A stretch of DNA of 64,000 nucleotides from Monodelphis domestica. Lineage: Eukaryota; Chordata; Mammalia; Didelphimorphia; Didelphidae. Shown here one piece after another: positions 36,767-50,785 of the stretch; position 1 is the first letter of the stretch, and each line of letters opens with the position of its first letter. The DNA lies in the NCBI RefSeq assembly GCF_027887165.1, contig NC_077235.1, forward strand, positions 15,848,383-15,912,382, given 5' to 3'. The translations under genes were made by a program, and so were the position numbers. The notes below the pieces were generated by a model, which made no database searches, was not told the origin of the DNA, and saw only the letters and a list, made by a program, of their open reading frames with translations.

Positions 36767-37691
36767 GTAATCTGAAAAAATTAACCCTAACTCTTTGAAA
36801 ACAAATACCAGCTTGATAAAAATGTGAAATGACTGCATACAAATAAACATGTTAATACCTCGAGGAAAATGCCTCTCATTAGCAATTCTCAATATTGCCT
36901 GCACTTGATATACACGATTTCACACATTACTCCTACCAAAAGGTGGGAAGAAAATATTAGACTGTAAAGTCAAGAATTTCTGGTCTTCCTTTGGTCTTCT
37001 GCTCTATAATCCCCAGTACAGATGACCAGCTCCTGCCCTTGTCTCTAGATTTTCAGAGGAATGAACTGTTGTAATACATCTTGATAGACATTATTTGCTA
37101 ACGTTTCTATCACCTGCAAGTAGAAGAAATCCATTAGACATACGGTATAGCCCAAACCGCACGGAACATTGAGAAGAAACGGAGAACTCAAGTTCTTCAG
37201 CTTCCTTGAGAAGCTCTTTCATACATCAAATTTGATAACTCTTTAGACCCTAAGCCCTGACGTTTAAATTCATGCAGAAACTTTCTCTATTATAGTAGCC
37301 TTAAAGCAGTTACTCAGACACAGTAGTGAACACTCTGGCTCTCACACTCCAACTCAAGCTTCCCATTCAACGCTTTCAGCCAAACATACATGCATGTCAC
37401 CTATACTCTCCTCGCTCTTCCTTCTACTAGAAATACTATTTCACTCACATACACAGATACCAACAGTCAGTCACACACAAACTTTAGTCAGTTATGGAGC
37501 ATGTGTTCAGGTTGTCCCGGGCTCCATTTTGGCCGACTTACCGTGGAACCAGATTTGGTTGATATTCCACACTTTTTTACTTATTGTATTCTTTACTCAG
37601 AGTCTGGTGCCACGACTTTTACAGGGTATAAACCCAGGACTCTGGGGATGTTATCCCAGGGATGGCCCCTAGCCTAGATGACAAGTATAAG

Positions 37692-38074
37692 TGTTAAGGT
37701 CCGGGATTTTACCCACCACCAAGGAAGACCCATGGACAGCGCAATCAGGCAAAGAAAGGGCCGTTTATTGAACTAATGCGCACTAGTGGGAACTCAGCCA
37801 AAAGAGTTCTGAGTTCCCTCCTGAAGATTCAGTCTTAAATACTTTTCAGCATGAATAACCCCCCTCCCTTCCTCATTCCAGGCCATTATCTGTTGCATGC
37901 TCTTGTTGGAAAGTTTCCGAGTTTTTTTTGCACCTGGGACCTTCGTCCTGAAGTTTATCTGTTAGTAGTTGGGACCTTGGACAGGTCCCAAAGTTTTATC
38001 TGTCTGTGGCTTAGCATTTCCCTTGACTGAATATCTCAAGGCTTGGGCAATTTCCAACTCAGATCTCCTTTACA
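37692..38074 (-). mobile_element. Solo LTR, unit 6
   Basis: Same insertion, 383 bp. Confidence 0.72.
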
Positions 38075-39044
38075 AGGAGGAAAAGTATTTGGGGATCCTC
38101 TCTACCACATGGGGGAAATCTAGGAGCATGGAAAGATGAGTGACATTGCTATAGCTAAAAGGAATTCCCTGACCGAATACAATCAAGCATAAGAAAGGAA
38201 TGCTAGCAAAAGGCTAGGGTGTAAGAGAGTGGGGTGCTTATAGTGGATACTGAAGAATAGTCCTCGCCAGGTGTGGATCTTCTTGGGAAAGGGTCTCTTG
38301 ATAAAATTGGGGAGACTATCTAACTACGATTGTCATTCTCCCGAGGGTCCCTCGTCAGTCTGAAACTGCTCACCTCGGATTCCCTCAGGGAGGATTCCCA
38401 TGGGAACAGGGAAGAAGTACAAACTTTGGGGTCTTCAACCTACAAGCTCCTCCGTAAATCTGGGCTTCACCAGATCCCAGTAGGCCACAAGTTTGGGATT
38501 TCTAGATTCCATGTTGACACACCTTATTGCCGATGCTGTGAATACATCCACTGCATCAAATCAGGAAACAGTAGAATCTGTATTTGCCAATGGTGGTCTG
38601 TTAATGTAGATACAGTATCGTTTTTTTTTGGCTGGAAGCAGAATTGCTTGCACTTTGACCGTGATGAAAATCAGCGCACAGACTTGTAAAATCCCATGTG
38701 ATTCATTGTCTGTTGTTTATCAGGTTATTTGTTGAACAGCTGTAAAAATTAAAGGACAGCAAGATGTAGAAAGTGTTCTATTGATGGACAGCACCGTGAA
38801 TCCTATCTTGCAAAGACAGAGTTAAAATTTTAGAACATTCTTTTGCTCTCACACCAATCTCGCCATTCCCGAGTCTGAGGGAATATCAAAGGACCATGGC
38901 CTTCCCGGTTTTTCTATTGTCAACCTGGAATCAAGGAACCCCAAACTTGGGGCCTAGACGTATCTGGTGTAGCCTGGATTTCCGGAGGAGCTAATAGATT
39001 GGAGACTCCAAAGGTTGTACTTTTCCCTGATCCCGTGAGAATCC

Positions 39045-39505
39045 AGAGAGATAGAGACAGACAGATAGAAAGACCGATAGGCAGGCCGACTGGCAGATGG
39101 GTAGTGAGATAGGTAGGAGGGCAGATAGATGGATATAGAGATAGCACATAGAGAGACACGTAGTCAAACACAGAAAGAGAGATAGACAGGCAGGCAGACA
39201 GACAGATCGAGAGATAAATAGATAGGAACATAGAACAAAAAGACATAGAAACAGAAACAGAATGTGAGATTGAGACATTGAAAGATTAATAGAACTACAG
39301 GATGAGGGAAGGTGAAACAAAGGGACAGACAGAGACAGATAGATGGAAGGGCATATAGAGGGAAAATGGAATCGAGAGACAGAGAGAGACACAGAAAGTC
39401 AGGCATATCGATAGACAGGTAGACAGGGATACACAAATATCTCTCTCTATCTGTCTCTCTGTCTCTCTATGTACCTTTCTATCTCTCTGTCTGTCGATCT
39501 GTCTT

Positions 39506-39555
<50 letters not shown>

Positions 39556-39623
39556 GATGTATCTATCGATCTATCTATGTCTTTGTGTTCCTATCGGTGT
39601 AGTTTATGTATCTATCTGCCTGC
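39045..39623. repeat. Strand-switch tetranucleotide tract, unit 7
   Basis: Pure ctat run at 39507-39555. Confidence 0.9.
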
Positions 39624-39665
39624 TTGTTTTTGCATGGATCACACTGTGTGTATGTCATTTGTGTG

Positions 39666-40421
39666 TTTTAAAGTGTTGTGACATCCTGGGGAACTACAAC
39701 TCCCAATGTGACCTAGTGGTAACATCCCTTTGAGTCCTGGCTTGGGATTGGTCTTGCATTGGACCAATCCTGTGTTGGGGGATGGACTTTGTCTATGGTC
39801 CCTCCTTAGCATGGGATTGGTCCATCTCAAAACCAATCCCATGAAAGGGAACTGGGCATCATCTCTTACCCAGCAGGGGATTGGTCAAATTCAAGGCCAA
39901 TCCTTCTCAGGAAATAAGAGGGAGGGAACCTTGTAGTATGCTGGGAGATATAGTCCAGTAGGCCACAACCATTGAATACCCACCTGATCTCTCAATGTAG
40001 AAGGAGACATAGACAGCTAGACTGACCCACAGATTATTTGATCTGTTATTCTGTCTATTCGCCTACTGGTTCTTGTGTCTGTCAGCCTGTCTGTGTTTCT
40101 TTTGTGGGTTTTCAAGTGTAGTGACAGCCTCGGGAACTACAAGCCCCATTGTGCCCCAGGGATCTGTACCTTTTGAGTCCTGGCTTGGGATTGGTCCGGA
40201 ATTCGATCAATCCTGTCGTCGGGGAGGGACAATACCCATGGCCCCTCCTTAGCCCAGAATTGGTCCATCTCTTTAGCAATCACGCACAGTAAAGTAGGGA
40301 GCATCATTCCTCACCAAGCCTAGGATTAGTGCAATTCAAGACCAATCCCAACCAGGAAAGATGGGGGAGGGACCCCTGGAGCACACTGGGAAATGCAGTT
40401 CTTCAGGCGACAACCTAAGAA
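39666..40421. promoter_or_regulatory. CCAAT/ZNF143-like module pair, unit 7
   Basis: Modules at 39666-39976 and 40108-40421, motifs unchanged. Confidence 0.6.
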
Positions 40422-40605
40422 GAGCAAAACTATATCTTGCTCTATATCCATGTAGACTGAGAGATGGACAAGGGGACCGACAGACAGGACGACTGACAGA
40501 CATAAGGCTTGGTTTATCTGTTTCTCTGTCTTACTGCATTCCTGTCTATGTACCTGTCAGTCTGTCTATCTGTCTGTTCATCAGTCCTCTCTGGGTATCT
40601 GTCTC

Positions 40606-41521
40606 TATATAAGTAAGTATGTGTGTTTCTGTCTATGTATGCATCTGTTTATCTCTCGATCTCCAGTGTCTGTCAATCTGTCTGTCCATTGGTCTGTCCC
40701 TCTATGGAATTCATCAATCAGTCGATCTTTCCCATTCTTCTTCTCAGCTGTCCACCCTAGAAAATCAGAACAAGTGGTTGCTGGCAAGCAAAGCATATGA
40801 TGGTGTCCCTGTGATGTTCAGGTGGCTCAGAAGATGTATTTGGTTCAAGATTGGAGGGGGAGTGGCAGACCTCTACTTTGGCCAGTGAGGTGAGTGGCTG
40901 TGGCAGACTGCATGATGCGTCCAAACCCTTTTTCTTTGACTCTTCCATGAGGCGCTGGAAGTCTTGAATAGGAAAGCAAGGAATCAATAGCTCAGAGGCT
41001 AAGCTCTGAGCATTACTTCATAGGGATCTTAACCTGTTGTCCTGACATTTCCCAAAAAGGAGCATTTACTAAAGAAGAATGGCATTTCCTCGGGCAGGCT
41101 ATGAAACAAAGTGAGGCAAAAGGACACAGAGTGTTAGCCGCCATTGAGGTCCCATGCACTCTAGTGAGGATACTGCACAAACTGTGGAGAGTTGAGCTGT
41201 TCCTCACCTGCAGCCCCCACCTTTCACTGCTTCTACTCACTCTTCTTTACCCTTTGAATCAGATGGCCAAGGATATACAATCCTTCCATTATGCTGCAGA
41301 TGCCAAGAACCAGCCCCATGGCCTGGGGCAAGCCTCCTGCCCAAATCCCTTGTTTCTGTCCTCACTGTTGTCAAATGATAGCTAAACCCCAGCATGGAGG
41401 CATGCTGTGTTGCCTTCCTCCCAAGGAGCAGATTTTGCACGCAAGCTCTCCCACCTTGGCTGCCTCCTGACCACAGTCAACATGACTTTCACATCAATAA
41501 AATGTCCCCTTTTCTTTTGAA
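40606..41521 (+). ncRNA. Candidate transcription cassette, unit 7
   Basis: TATA box at 40606, exon-like block at about 40748-40889, AATAAA at 41496-41501. Confidence 0.4.
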
Positions 41522-41749
41522 GCCATGTTTCAGAGTCTTGCATTCTTACGATGATATAACTCCGAGCTCCAGTGGAGCATCTATGAACCCCACAACAATC
41601 ATCCTGGGTGCCATTCAACAAAATGATGTCGTCTCCTCAGGGAGAAAACTGACACCTGAGACCAAGGAAGAAATGCAAAATCTTGAAACAGCTGGAGACC
41701 AGAAACTAAGTCTGGAGAATTGATCCTTCTCAAACTGTTCTAGCCAGCC

Positions 41750-42624
41750 TTTTATTGATTTCTTTATTCAGAAATTGTCTTCTTACATTGCTTTTCAGAT
41801 TTTATTTAGTCAGTTTAGCACATTATTTCTCCTCGGTGACAAGAATCATATTCTTTCAATCCTTCCCCTGCCCTACCCTTCCCGTAGTCGAGGGGAATTC
41901 CACTGGGTATGACATGTGTCCTTCAGGAGAACCTCTTTTCTTGTTGTTGATGTTTGCACTAGGATGTTCATTTAGAGTCTATATCCCCAGCCTTAACCCC
42001 CTGGACCCTTGTAATCTAGGAGTTGTTTTTCTTGGGTGTTTCTACTCCCACAGTTTTCCTTGTGAATGTGGATAGTGTTGTTTCTCATCGATTGTGCCGG
42101 GTGGTTTAGGATGATTGCATTGACACTAATGAAGAAGTCCATTCCATTCCATTCCATTGTACCACAGTGCATCCATCTCTATGTACAATGTTCTCCTGGT
42201 TCTACTTCTCTCACTCTGCATCCATTCCTTGAGGTCTTTCCAGTTCCTGTGGAATTCCACCAGTTTATTATTCCTTTGAGGTCTATACTATTTCAGCACC
42301 CAGAGGTACCCCAATTTGTTCAGCCATTCCCCAGTTGAAGGGTATCCCCTCCTTTTCCAATTTTTGGCCACTCCAAAGAGAGCAGCTATCAATATTTTTG
42401 GTCAAGCCTTTGTCCTTATTATGGGTATGTGGTAGAAACCCTGCAGTGCTATGGCTGGATCAAAAGGCAGACCATCTTGTAGCGCCCTCTGGGCAGAGTT
42501 CCAAATTGCCCTCCAGAATGGTTGGATCAATTCACCACTCCAGCAACAATGCCTTCACATCCAGACTTTGCCTCATCCCCTCAAGCATTCATTATATTCC
42601 CTTGCTGTCATGTTAGCCAATCTG
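41750..42624 (-). mobile_element. LINE-1 3' fragment, unit 7
   Basis: Sub-type of unit 5. Confidence 0.85.
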
Positions 42625-43076
42625 TGTAGCCTCCATTTTCAAGAGGAGACACATTCTCATTGATTCTTTGCATCAGAGTTACACCATTATTGGATAGACT
42701 CAAACTTTGAAACACCAGGCAGAGCCACCTATTAGTTGTTCGGGATTGGCAGAGGTACTGCTTACTCAAATGACAAAAAGGGGTCCCAGTACTGATGTTC
42801 GTCTAAACCCAATAGCTGGAATGCAAGTTGCAATGTTCCATTCACTGTATCGGTCTTGGCCATTAAATTTTTCAAATGTGCTAGGTAAAATGGAGAATCC
42901 TCTTCCTAGTGCTGGAATCTTTCAAACTGTGAATTTCTCTATAATTGTTCTTTCAAAAGTAACATCCTTGAACCTGTTAACTTGGAAATAATGCCGAGCT
43001 ATCAATTAGTCATAAAAACCCAAGTCTTTAACCACAATTTCACCTTTAAAACAATATTGAAATTCAAATTTAAAAG

Positions 43077-43080
<4 letters not shown>

Positions 43081-43112
<32 letters not shown>
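43081..43112. repeat. (CA)n microsatellite, unit 7
   Basis: Uninterrupted short allele. Confidence 0.97.
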
Positions 43113-43114
<2 letters not shown>

Positions 43115-44038
43115 TAATCTGAAAAAATTAACCCTAACTCTTTGAAAACAAATACCAGCTTGATAAAAATGTGAAATGACTGCATACAAATAAACATGTT
43201 AATACCTTGAGGAAAATGCCTCTCATTAGCAATACTCAATATTGCCTGTACTTGATATACACGATTTCACACATTACTCCTACCAAAAGGTGGGAAGAAA
43301 ATATTAGACTGTAAAGTCAAGAATTTCTGGTCTTCCTTTGGTCTTCTGCTCTATAATCCCCAGTACAGATGACCAGCTCCTGCCCTTGTCTCTAGATTTT
43401 CAGAGGAATGAACTGTTGTAATACATCTTGATAGACATTATTTGCTAACGTTTCTATCACCTGCAAGGAGAAGAAATCCATTAGACATACGGTATAGCCC
43501 AAACCGCACGGAACATTGAGAAGAAACGGAGAACTCAAGTTCTTCAGCTTCCTTGAGAAGCTCTTTCATACATCAAATTTGATAACTCTTTAGACCCTAA
43601 GCCCTGACGTTTAAATTCATGCAGAAACTTTCTCTATTATAGTAGCCTTAAAGCAGTTACTCAGACGCAGTCGTGAACACTCTGGCTCTCACACTCCAAC
43701 TCAAGCTTCCCATTCAACGCTTTCAGCCAAACATACATGCATGTCACCTATACTCTCCTCGCTCTTCCTTCTACTAGAAATACTATTTCACTCACATACA
43801 CAGATACCAACAGTCAGTCACACACAAACTTTAGTCAGTTATGGAGCATGTGTTCAGGTTGTCCCGGGCTCCATTTTGGCCGACTTACCGTGGAACCAGA
43901 TTTGGTTGATATTCCACACTTTTTTACTTATTGTATTCTTTACTCAGAGTCTGGTGCCACGACTTTTACAGGGTATAAACCCAGGACTCTGGGGATGTTA
44001 TCCCAGGGATGGCCCCTAGCCTAGATGACAAGTATAAG

Positions 44039-44420
44039 TGTTAAGGTCCGGGATTTTACCCACCACCAAGGAAGACCCATGGACAGCGCAATCAGGCAAA
44101 GAAAGGGCCGTTTATTGAACTAATGCGCACTAGTGGGAACTCAGCCAAAAGAGTTCTGAGTTCCCTCCTGAAGATTCAGTCTTAAATACTTTTCAGCATG
44201 AATAACCCCCCTCCCTTCCTCATTCCAGGCCATTATCTGTTGCATGCTCTTGTTGGAAAGTTTCCGAGTTTTTTTGCACCTGGGACCTTCGTCCTGAAAT
44301 TTATCTGTTAGTAGTTGGGACCTTGGACAGGTCCCAAAGTTTTATCTGTCTGTGGCTTAGCATTTCCCTTGACTGAATATCTCAAGGCTTGGGCAATTTC
44401 CAACTCAGATCTCCTTTACA
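44039..44420 (-). mobile_element. Solo LTR, unit 7
   Basis: Same insertion, 382 bp. Confidence 0.72.
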
Positions 44421-45392
44421 AGGAGGAAAAGTATTTGGGGATCCTCTCTACCACATGGGGGAAATCTAGGAGCATGGAAAGATGAGTGACATTGCTATAG
44501 CTAAAAGGAATTCCCTGACCGAATACAATCAAGCATAAGAAAGGAATGCTAGCAAAAGGCTAGGGTCTAAGAGAGTGGGGTGCTTATAGTGGATACTGAA
44601 GAATAGTCCTCGCCAGGTGTGGATCTTCTTGGGAAAGGGTCTCTTGATAAAATTGGGGAGACTATCTAACTACGATTGTCATTCTCCCGAGGGTCCCTCG
44701 TCAGTCTGAAACTGCTCACCTCGGATTCCCTCAGGGAGGATTCCCATGGGAACAGGGAAGAAGTACAAACTTTGGGGTCTTCAACCTACAAGCTCCTCCT
44801 TAAATCTGGGCTTCACCAGATCCCATTAGGCCACAAGTTTGGGATTTCTAGATTCCATGTTGACACACCGTATTGCCGATGCTGTGAATACATCCACTGC
44901 ATCAAATCAGGAAACAGTAGAATCTGTATTTGCCAATGGTGGTCTGTTAATGTAAATACAGTATCGTTTTTTTTTTTTGCTGGAAGCAGAATTGCTTGCA
45001 CTTAGACCGTGATGAAAATCATAGCACAGACTTGTAAAATCCCACGTGATTCATTGTCTGTTGTTTATCTGGTTATTTGTTGAACAGCTGTAAAAATTAA
45101 AGGACAGCAAGATGTAGAAAGTGTTCTATTGATGGACAGCACCGTGAATCCTATCTTGCAAAGACAGAGTTAAAATTTTAGAACACTCTTTTCCTCTCAC
45201 ACCAATCTCGCCATTCCCAAGTCTGTGGGAATATCAAAGGACCATGGCCTTCCCGGTTTTTCTATTGTCAACCTGGAATCAAGGAACCCCAAACTTGTGG
45301 CCTAGACGTATCTGGTGTAGCCTGGATTTCCGGAGGAGCTAATAGATTGGAGACTCCAAAGTTTGTACTTGTTCCCTAATCCCATGAGAATC

Positions 45393-45850
45393 CAGAGAGA
45401 TAGAGACAGACAGATAGAAAGACCGATAGGCAGGCCGACTGGCAGATGGGTAGTGAGATAGGTAGGAGGGCAGATAGATGGATATAGAGATAGCACATAG
45501 AGAGACACGTAGTCAAACACAGAAAGAGAGATAGACAGGCAGGCAGACAGACAGATCGAGAGATAAATAGATAGGAACATAGAACAAAAAGACATAGAAA
45601 CAGAAACAGAATGTGAGATCGAGACATTGAAAGATTAATAGAACTACAGGATGAGGGAAGGTGAAACAAAGGGACAGACAGAGACAGATAGATGGAAGGG
45701 CATATAGAGGGAAAATGGAATCGAGAGACAGAGAGAGACACAGAAAGTCAGGCATATCGATAGAGAGGTAGACAGGGATACACAAATATCTCTCTCTATC
45801 TGTCTCTCTGTCTCTCTATGTACCTTTCTATCTCTCTGTCTGTCGATCTG

Positions 45851-45904
<54 letters not shown>

Positions 45905-45972
45905 GATGTATCTATCGATCTATCTATGTCTTTGTGTTCCTATCGGTGTAGTTTATGTATCTATCTGCCTGC
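45393..45972. repeat. Strand-switch tetranucleotide tract, unit 8
   Basis: Pure ctat run at 45852-45904; the usual ctttctat before the run reads ctatctat here. Confidence 0.9.
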
Positions 45973-46014
45973 TTGTTTTTGCATGGATCACACTGTGTGT
46001 ATGTCATTTGTGTG

Positions 46015-46770
46015 TTTTAAAGTGTTGTGACATCCTGGGGAACTACAACTCCCAATGTGACCTAGTGGTAACATCCCTTTGAGTCCTGGCTTGGGATTGG
46101 TCTTGCATTGGACCAATCCTGTGTTGGGGGATGGACTTTGTCTATGGTCCCTCCTTAGCATGGGATTGGTCCACCTCAAAACCAATCCCATGAAAGGGAA
46201 CTGGGCATCATCTCTTACCCAGCAGGGGATTGGTCAAATTCAAGGCCAATCCTTCTCAGGAAATAAGAGGGAGGGAACCTTGTAGTATGCTGGGAGATAT
46301 AGTCCAGTAGGCCACAACCATTGAATACCCACCTGATCTCTCAATGTAGAAGGAGACATAGACAGCTAGACTGACCCACAGATTATTTGATCTGTTATTC
46401 TGTCTATTCGCCTACTGGTTCTTGTGTCTGTCAGCCTGTCTGTGTTTCTTTTGTGGGTTTTCAAGTGTAGTGACAGCCTCGGGAACTACAAGCCCCATTG
46501 TGCCCCAGGGATCTGTACCTTTTGAGTCCTGGCTTGGGATTGGTCCGGAATTCGATCAATCCTGTCGTCGGGGAGGGACAATACCCATGGCCCCTCCTTA
46601 GCCCAGAATTGGTCCATCTCTTTAGCAATCACGCACAGTAAAGTAGGGAGCATCATTCCTCACCAAGCCTAGGATTAGTGCAATTCAAGACCAATCCCAA
46701 CCAGGAAAGATGGGGGAGGGACCCCTGGAGCACACTGGGAAATGCAGTTCTTCAGGCGACAACCTAAGAA
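46015..46770. promoter_or_regulatory. CCAAT/ZNF143-like module pair, unit 8
   Basis: Modules at 46015-46325 and 46457-46770. The loop of the 12-bp palindrome reads ccacctcaaa instead of ccatctcaaa; the stems are intact. Confidence 0.6.
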
Positions 46771-46954
46771 GAGCAAAACTATATCTTGCTCTATATCCAT
46801 GTAGACTGAGAGATGGACAAGGGGACCGACAGACAGGACGACTGACAGACATAAGGCTTGGTTTATCTGTTTCTCTGTCTTACTGCATTCCTGTCTATGT
46901 ACCTGTCAGTCTGTCTATCTGTCTGTTCATCAGTCCTCTCTGGGTATCTGTCTC

Positions 46955-47870
46955 TATATAAGTAAGTATGTGTGTTTCTGTCTATGTATGCATCTGTTTA
47001 TCTCTCGATCTCCAGTGTCTGTCAATCTGTCTGTCCATTGGTCTGTCCCTCTATGGAATTCATCAATCAGTCGATCTTTCCCATTCTTCTTCTCAGCTGT
47101 CCACCCTAGAAAATCAGAACAAGTGGTTGCTGGCAAGCAAAGCATATGATGGTGTCCCTGTGATGTTCAGGTGGCTCAGAAGATGTATTTGGTTCAAGAT
47201 TGGAGGGGGAGTGGCAGACCTCTACTTTGGCCAGTGAGGTGAGTGGCTGTGGCAGACTGCATGATGCGTCCAAACCCTTTTTCTTTGACTCTTCCATGAG
47301 GCGCTGGAAGTCTTGAATACGAAAGCAAGGAATCAATAGCTCAGAGGCTAAGCTCTGAGCATTACTTCATAGGGATCTTAACCTGTTGTCCTGACATTTC
47401 CCAAAAAGGAGCATTTACTAAAGAAGAATGGCATTTCCTCGGGCAGGCTATGAAACAAAGTGAGGCAAAAGGACACAGAGTGTTAGCCGCCATTGAGGTC
47501 CCATGCACTCTAGTGAGGATACTGCACAAACTGTGGAGAGTTGAGCTGTTCCTCACCTGCAGCCCCCACCTTTCACTGCTTCTACTCACTCTTCTTTACC
47601 CTTTGAATCAGATGGCCAAGGAGATACACCCCTTCCTTTATGCTGCAGATGCCAAGAACCAGCCCCATGGCCTGGGGCAAGCCTCCTGCCCAAATCCCTT
47701 GTTTCTGTCCTCACTGCTGTCAAATGATAGCTAAACCCCAGCATGGAGGCATGCTGTGTTGCCTTCCTCCCAAGGAGCAGATTTTGCACGCAAGCTCTCC
47801 CACCTTGGCTGCCTCCTGACCACAGTCAACATGACTTTCACATCAATAAAATGTCCCCTTTTCTTTTGAA
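46955..47870 (+). ncRNA. Candidate transcription cassette, unit 8
   Basis: TATA box at 46955, exon-like block at about 47097-47238, AATAAA at 47845-47850. Confidence 0.4.
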
Positions 47871-48098
47871 GCCATGTTTCAGAGTCTTGCATTCTTACGA
47901 TGATATAACTCCGAGCTCCAGTGGAGCATCTATGAACCCCACAACAATCATCCTGGGTGCCATTCAACAAAATGATGTCGTCTCCTCAGGGAGAAAACTG
48001 ACACCTGAGACCAAGGAAGAAATGCAAAATCTTGAAACAGCTGGAGACCAGAAACTAAGTCTGGAGAATTGATCTTTCTCAAACTGTTCTAGCCAGCC

Positions 48099-48973
48099 TT
48101 TTATTGATTTCTTTATTCAGAAATTGTCTTCTTACATTGCTTTTCAGATTTTATTTAGTCAGTTTAGCACATTATTTCTCCTCGGTGACAAGAATCATAT
48201 TCTTTCAATCCTTCCCCTGCCCTACCCTTCCCGTAGTCGAGGGGAATTCCACTGGGTATGACATGTGTCCTTCAGGAGAACCTCTTTTCTTGTTGTTGAT
48301 GTTTGCACTAGGATGTTCATTTAGAGTCTATATCCCCAGCCTTAACACCCTGGACCCTTGTAATCTAGGAGTTGTTTTTCTTGGGTGTTTCTACTCCCAC
48401 AGTTTTCCTTGTGAATGTGGATAGTGTTGTTTCTCATCGATTGTGCCGGGTGGTTTAGGATGATTGCATTGACACTAATGAAGAAGTCCATTCCATTCCA
48501 TTACATTGTACCACAGTGCATCCATCTCTATGTACAATGTTCTCCTGGTTCTACTTCTCTCACTCTGCATCCATTCCTGGAGGTCTTTCCAGTTCCTGTG
48601 GAATTCCACCAGTTTATTATTCCTTTGAGGTCTATAATATTTCAGCACCCAGAGGTACCCCAATTTGTTCAGCCATTCCCCAGTTGAAGGGTATCCCCTC
48701 CTTTTCCAATTTTTGGCCACTCCAAAGAGAGCAGCTATCAATATTTTTGGTCAAGCCTTTGTCCTTATTATGGGTATGTGGTAGAAACCCTGCAGTGCTA
48801 TGGCTGGATCAAAAGGCAGACCATCTTGTAGCGCCCTCTGGGCAGAGTTCCAAATTGCCCTCCAGAATGGTTGGATCAATTCACCACTCCAGCAACAATG
48901 CCTTCACATCCAGACTTTGCCTCATCCCCTCAAGCATTCATTATATTCCCTTGCTGTCATGTTAGCCAATCTG
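48099..48973 (-). mobile_element. LINE-1 3' fragment, unit 8
   Basis: Best-preserved ORF2 C-terminal remnant of the window: open on the minus strand over 48475-48741, with AALFGVAKNWKRRGYPSTG, EWLNKLGYLWVLKYY and WKDLQEWMQSERSRTRRTLY. Confidence 0.87.
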
Positions 48974-49425
48974 TGTAGCCTCCATTTTCAAGAGGAGACA
49001 CATTCTCATTGATACTTTGCATCAGAGTTACACCATTATTGGATAGATTCAAACTTTGAAACACCAGGCAGAGCCACCTATTAGTTGTTCGGGATTGGCA
49101 GAGGTACTGCTTACTCAAATGACAAAAAGGGGTCCCAGTACTGATGTTCGTCTAAACCCAATAGCAGGAATGCAAGTTGCAACGTTCCATTCACTGTATC
49201 GGTCTTGGCCATTAAATTTTTCAAATGTGCTAGGTAAAATGGAGAATCCTCTTCCTAGTGCTGGAATCCTTCAAACTGTGAATTTCTCTATAATTGTTCT
49301 TTCAAAAGTAACATCCTTGAACCTGTTAACTGGGAAATAATGCCGAGCTATCAATTAGTCATAAAACCCCAAGTCTTTAACCACAATTTCACCTTTAAAA
49401 CAATATTGAAATTCAAATTTAAAAG

Positions 49426-49429
<4 letters not shown>

Positions 49430-49478
<49 letters not shown>
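49430..49478. repeat. (CA)n microsatellite, unit 8
   Basis: Longest allele of the array, interrupted near its end. Confidence 0.97.
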
Positions 49479-50403
49479 GTAATCTGAAAAAATTAACCCT
49501 AACTCTTTGAAAACAAATACCAGCTTGATAAAAATGTGAAATGACTGCATACAAATAAACATGTTAATACCTCGAGGAAAATGCCTCTCATTAGCAATAC
49601 TCAATATTGCCTGCACTTGATATACACGATTTCACACATTACTCCTACCAAAAGGTGGGAAGAAAATATTAGACTGTAAAGTCAAGAATTTCTGGTCTTC
49701 CTTTGGTCTTCTGCTCTATAATCCCCAGTACAGATGACCAGCTCCTGCCCTTGTCTTTAGATTTTCAGAGGAATGAACTGTTGTAATACATCTTGATAGA
49801 CATTATTTGCTAACGTTTCTATCACCTGCAAGTAGAAGAAATCCATTAGACATACGGTATAGCCCAAACCGCACGGAACATTGAGAAGAAACGGACAACT
49901 CAAGTTCTTCAGCTTCCTTGAGAAGCTCTTTCATACATCAAATTTGATAACTCTTTAGACCCTAAGCCCTGACGTTTAAATTCATGCAGAAACTTTCTCT
50001 ATTATAGTAGCCTTAAAGCAGTTACTCAGACGCAGTAGTGAACACTCTGGCTCTCACACTCCAACTCAAGCTTCCCATTCAACGCTTTCAGCCAAACATA
50101 CATGCATGTCACCTATACTCTCCTCGCTCTTCCTTCTACTAGAAATACTATTTCACTCACATACACAGATACCAACAGTCAGTCACACACAAACTTTAGT
50201 CAGTTATGGAGCATGTGTTCAGGTTGTCCCGGGCTCCATTTTGGCCGACTTACCGTGGAACCAGATTTGGTTGATATTCCACACTTTTTTACTTATTGTA
50301 TTCTTTACTCAGAGTCTGGTGCCACGACTTTTACAGGGTATAAACCCAGGACTCTGGGGATGTTATCCCAGGGATGGCCCCTAGCCTAGATGACAAGTGT
50401 AAG

Positions 50404-50785
50404 TGTTAAGGTCCGGGATTTTACCCACCACCAAGGAAGACCCATGGACAACGCAATCAGGCAAAGAAAGGGCCGTTTATTGAACTAATGCGCACTAGTG
50501 GGAACTCAGCCAAAAGAGTTCTGAGTTCCCTCCTGAAGATTCAGTCTTAAATACTTTTCAGCATGAATAACCCCCCTCCCTTCCTCATTCCAGGCAATTA
50601 TCTGTTGCATGCTCTTGTTGGAAAGTTTTCGAGTTTTTTTGCACCTGGGACCTTTGTCCTGAAGTTTATCTGTTAGTAGTTGGGACCTTGGACAGGTCCC
50701 AATGTTTTATCTGTCTGTGGCTTAGCATTTCCCTTGACTGAATATCTCAAGGCTTGGGCAATTTCCAACTCAGATCTCCTTTACA
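50404..50785 (-). mobile_element. Solo LTR, unit 8
   Basis: Last copy on the right; unit 9 has none. 382 bp. Confidence 0.72.

Larger units (their letters stand above)
31774..38144 (+). repeat. Array unit 6
   Basis: Complete 6371-bp unit, the longest, owing mainly to long CTAT and CA tracts. Nearly the same as unit 2 over its length, although four units (25415 bp) away. The 5' part is of the unit 1/2 sub-type. Confidence 0.95.
38145..44490 (+). repeat. Array unit 7
   Basis: Complete 6346-bp unit. It follows unit 5 through most of its length, including gatatacaatcc near 41270 and catcctgggtg near 41600. It has an extra G after the T run near 38630, so the T-run block reads ttggctgg. Confidence 0.95.
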
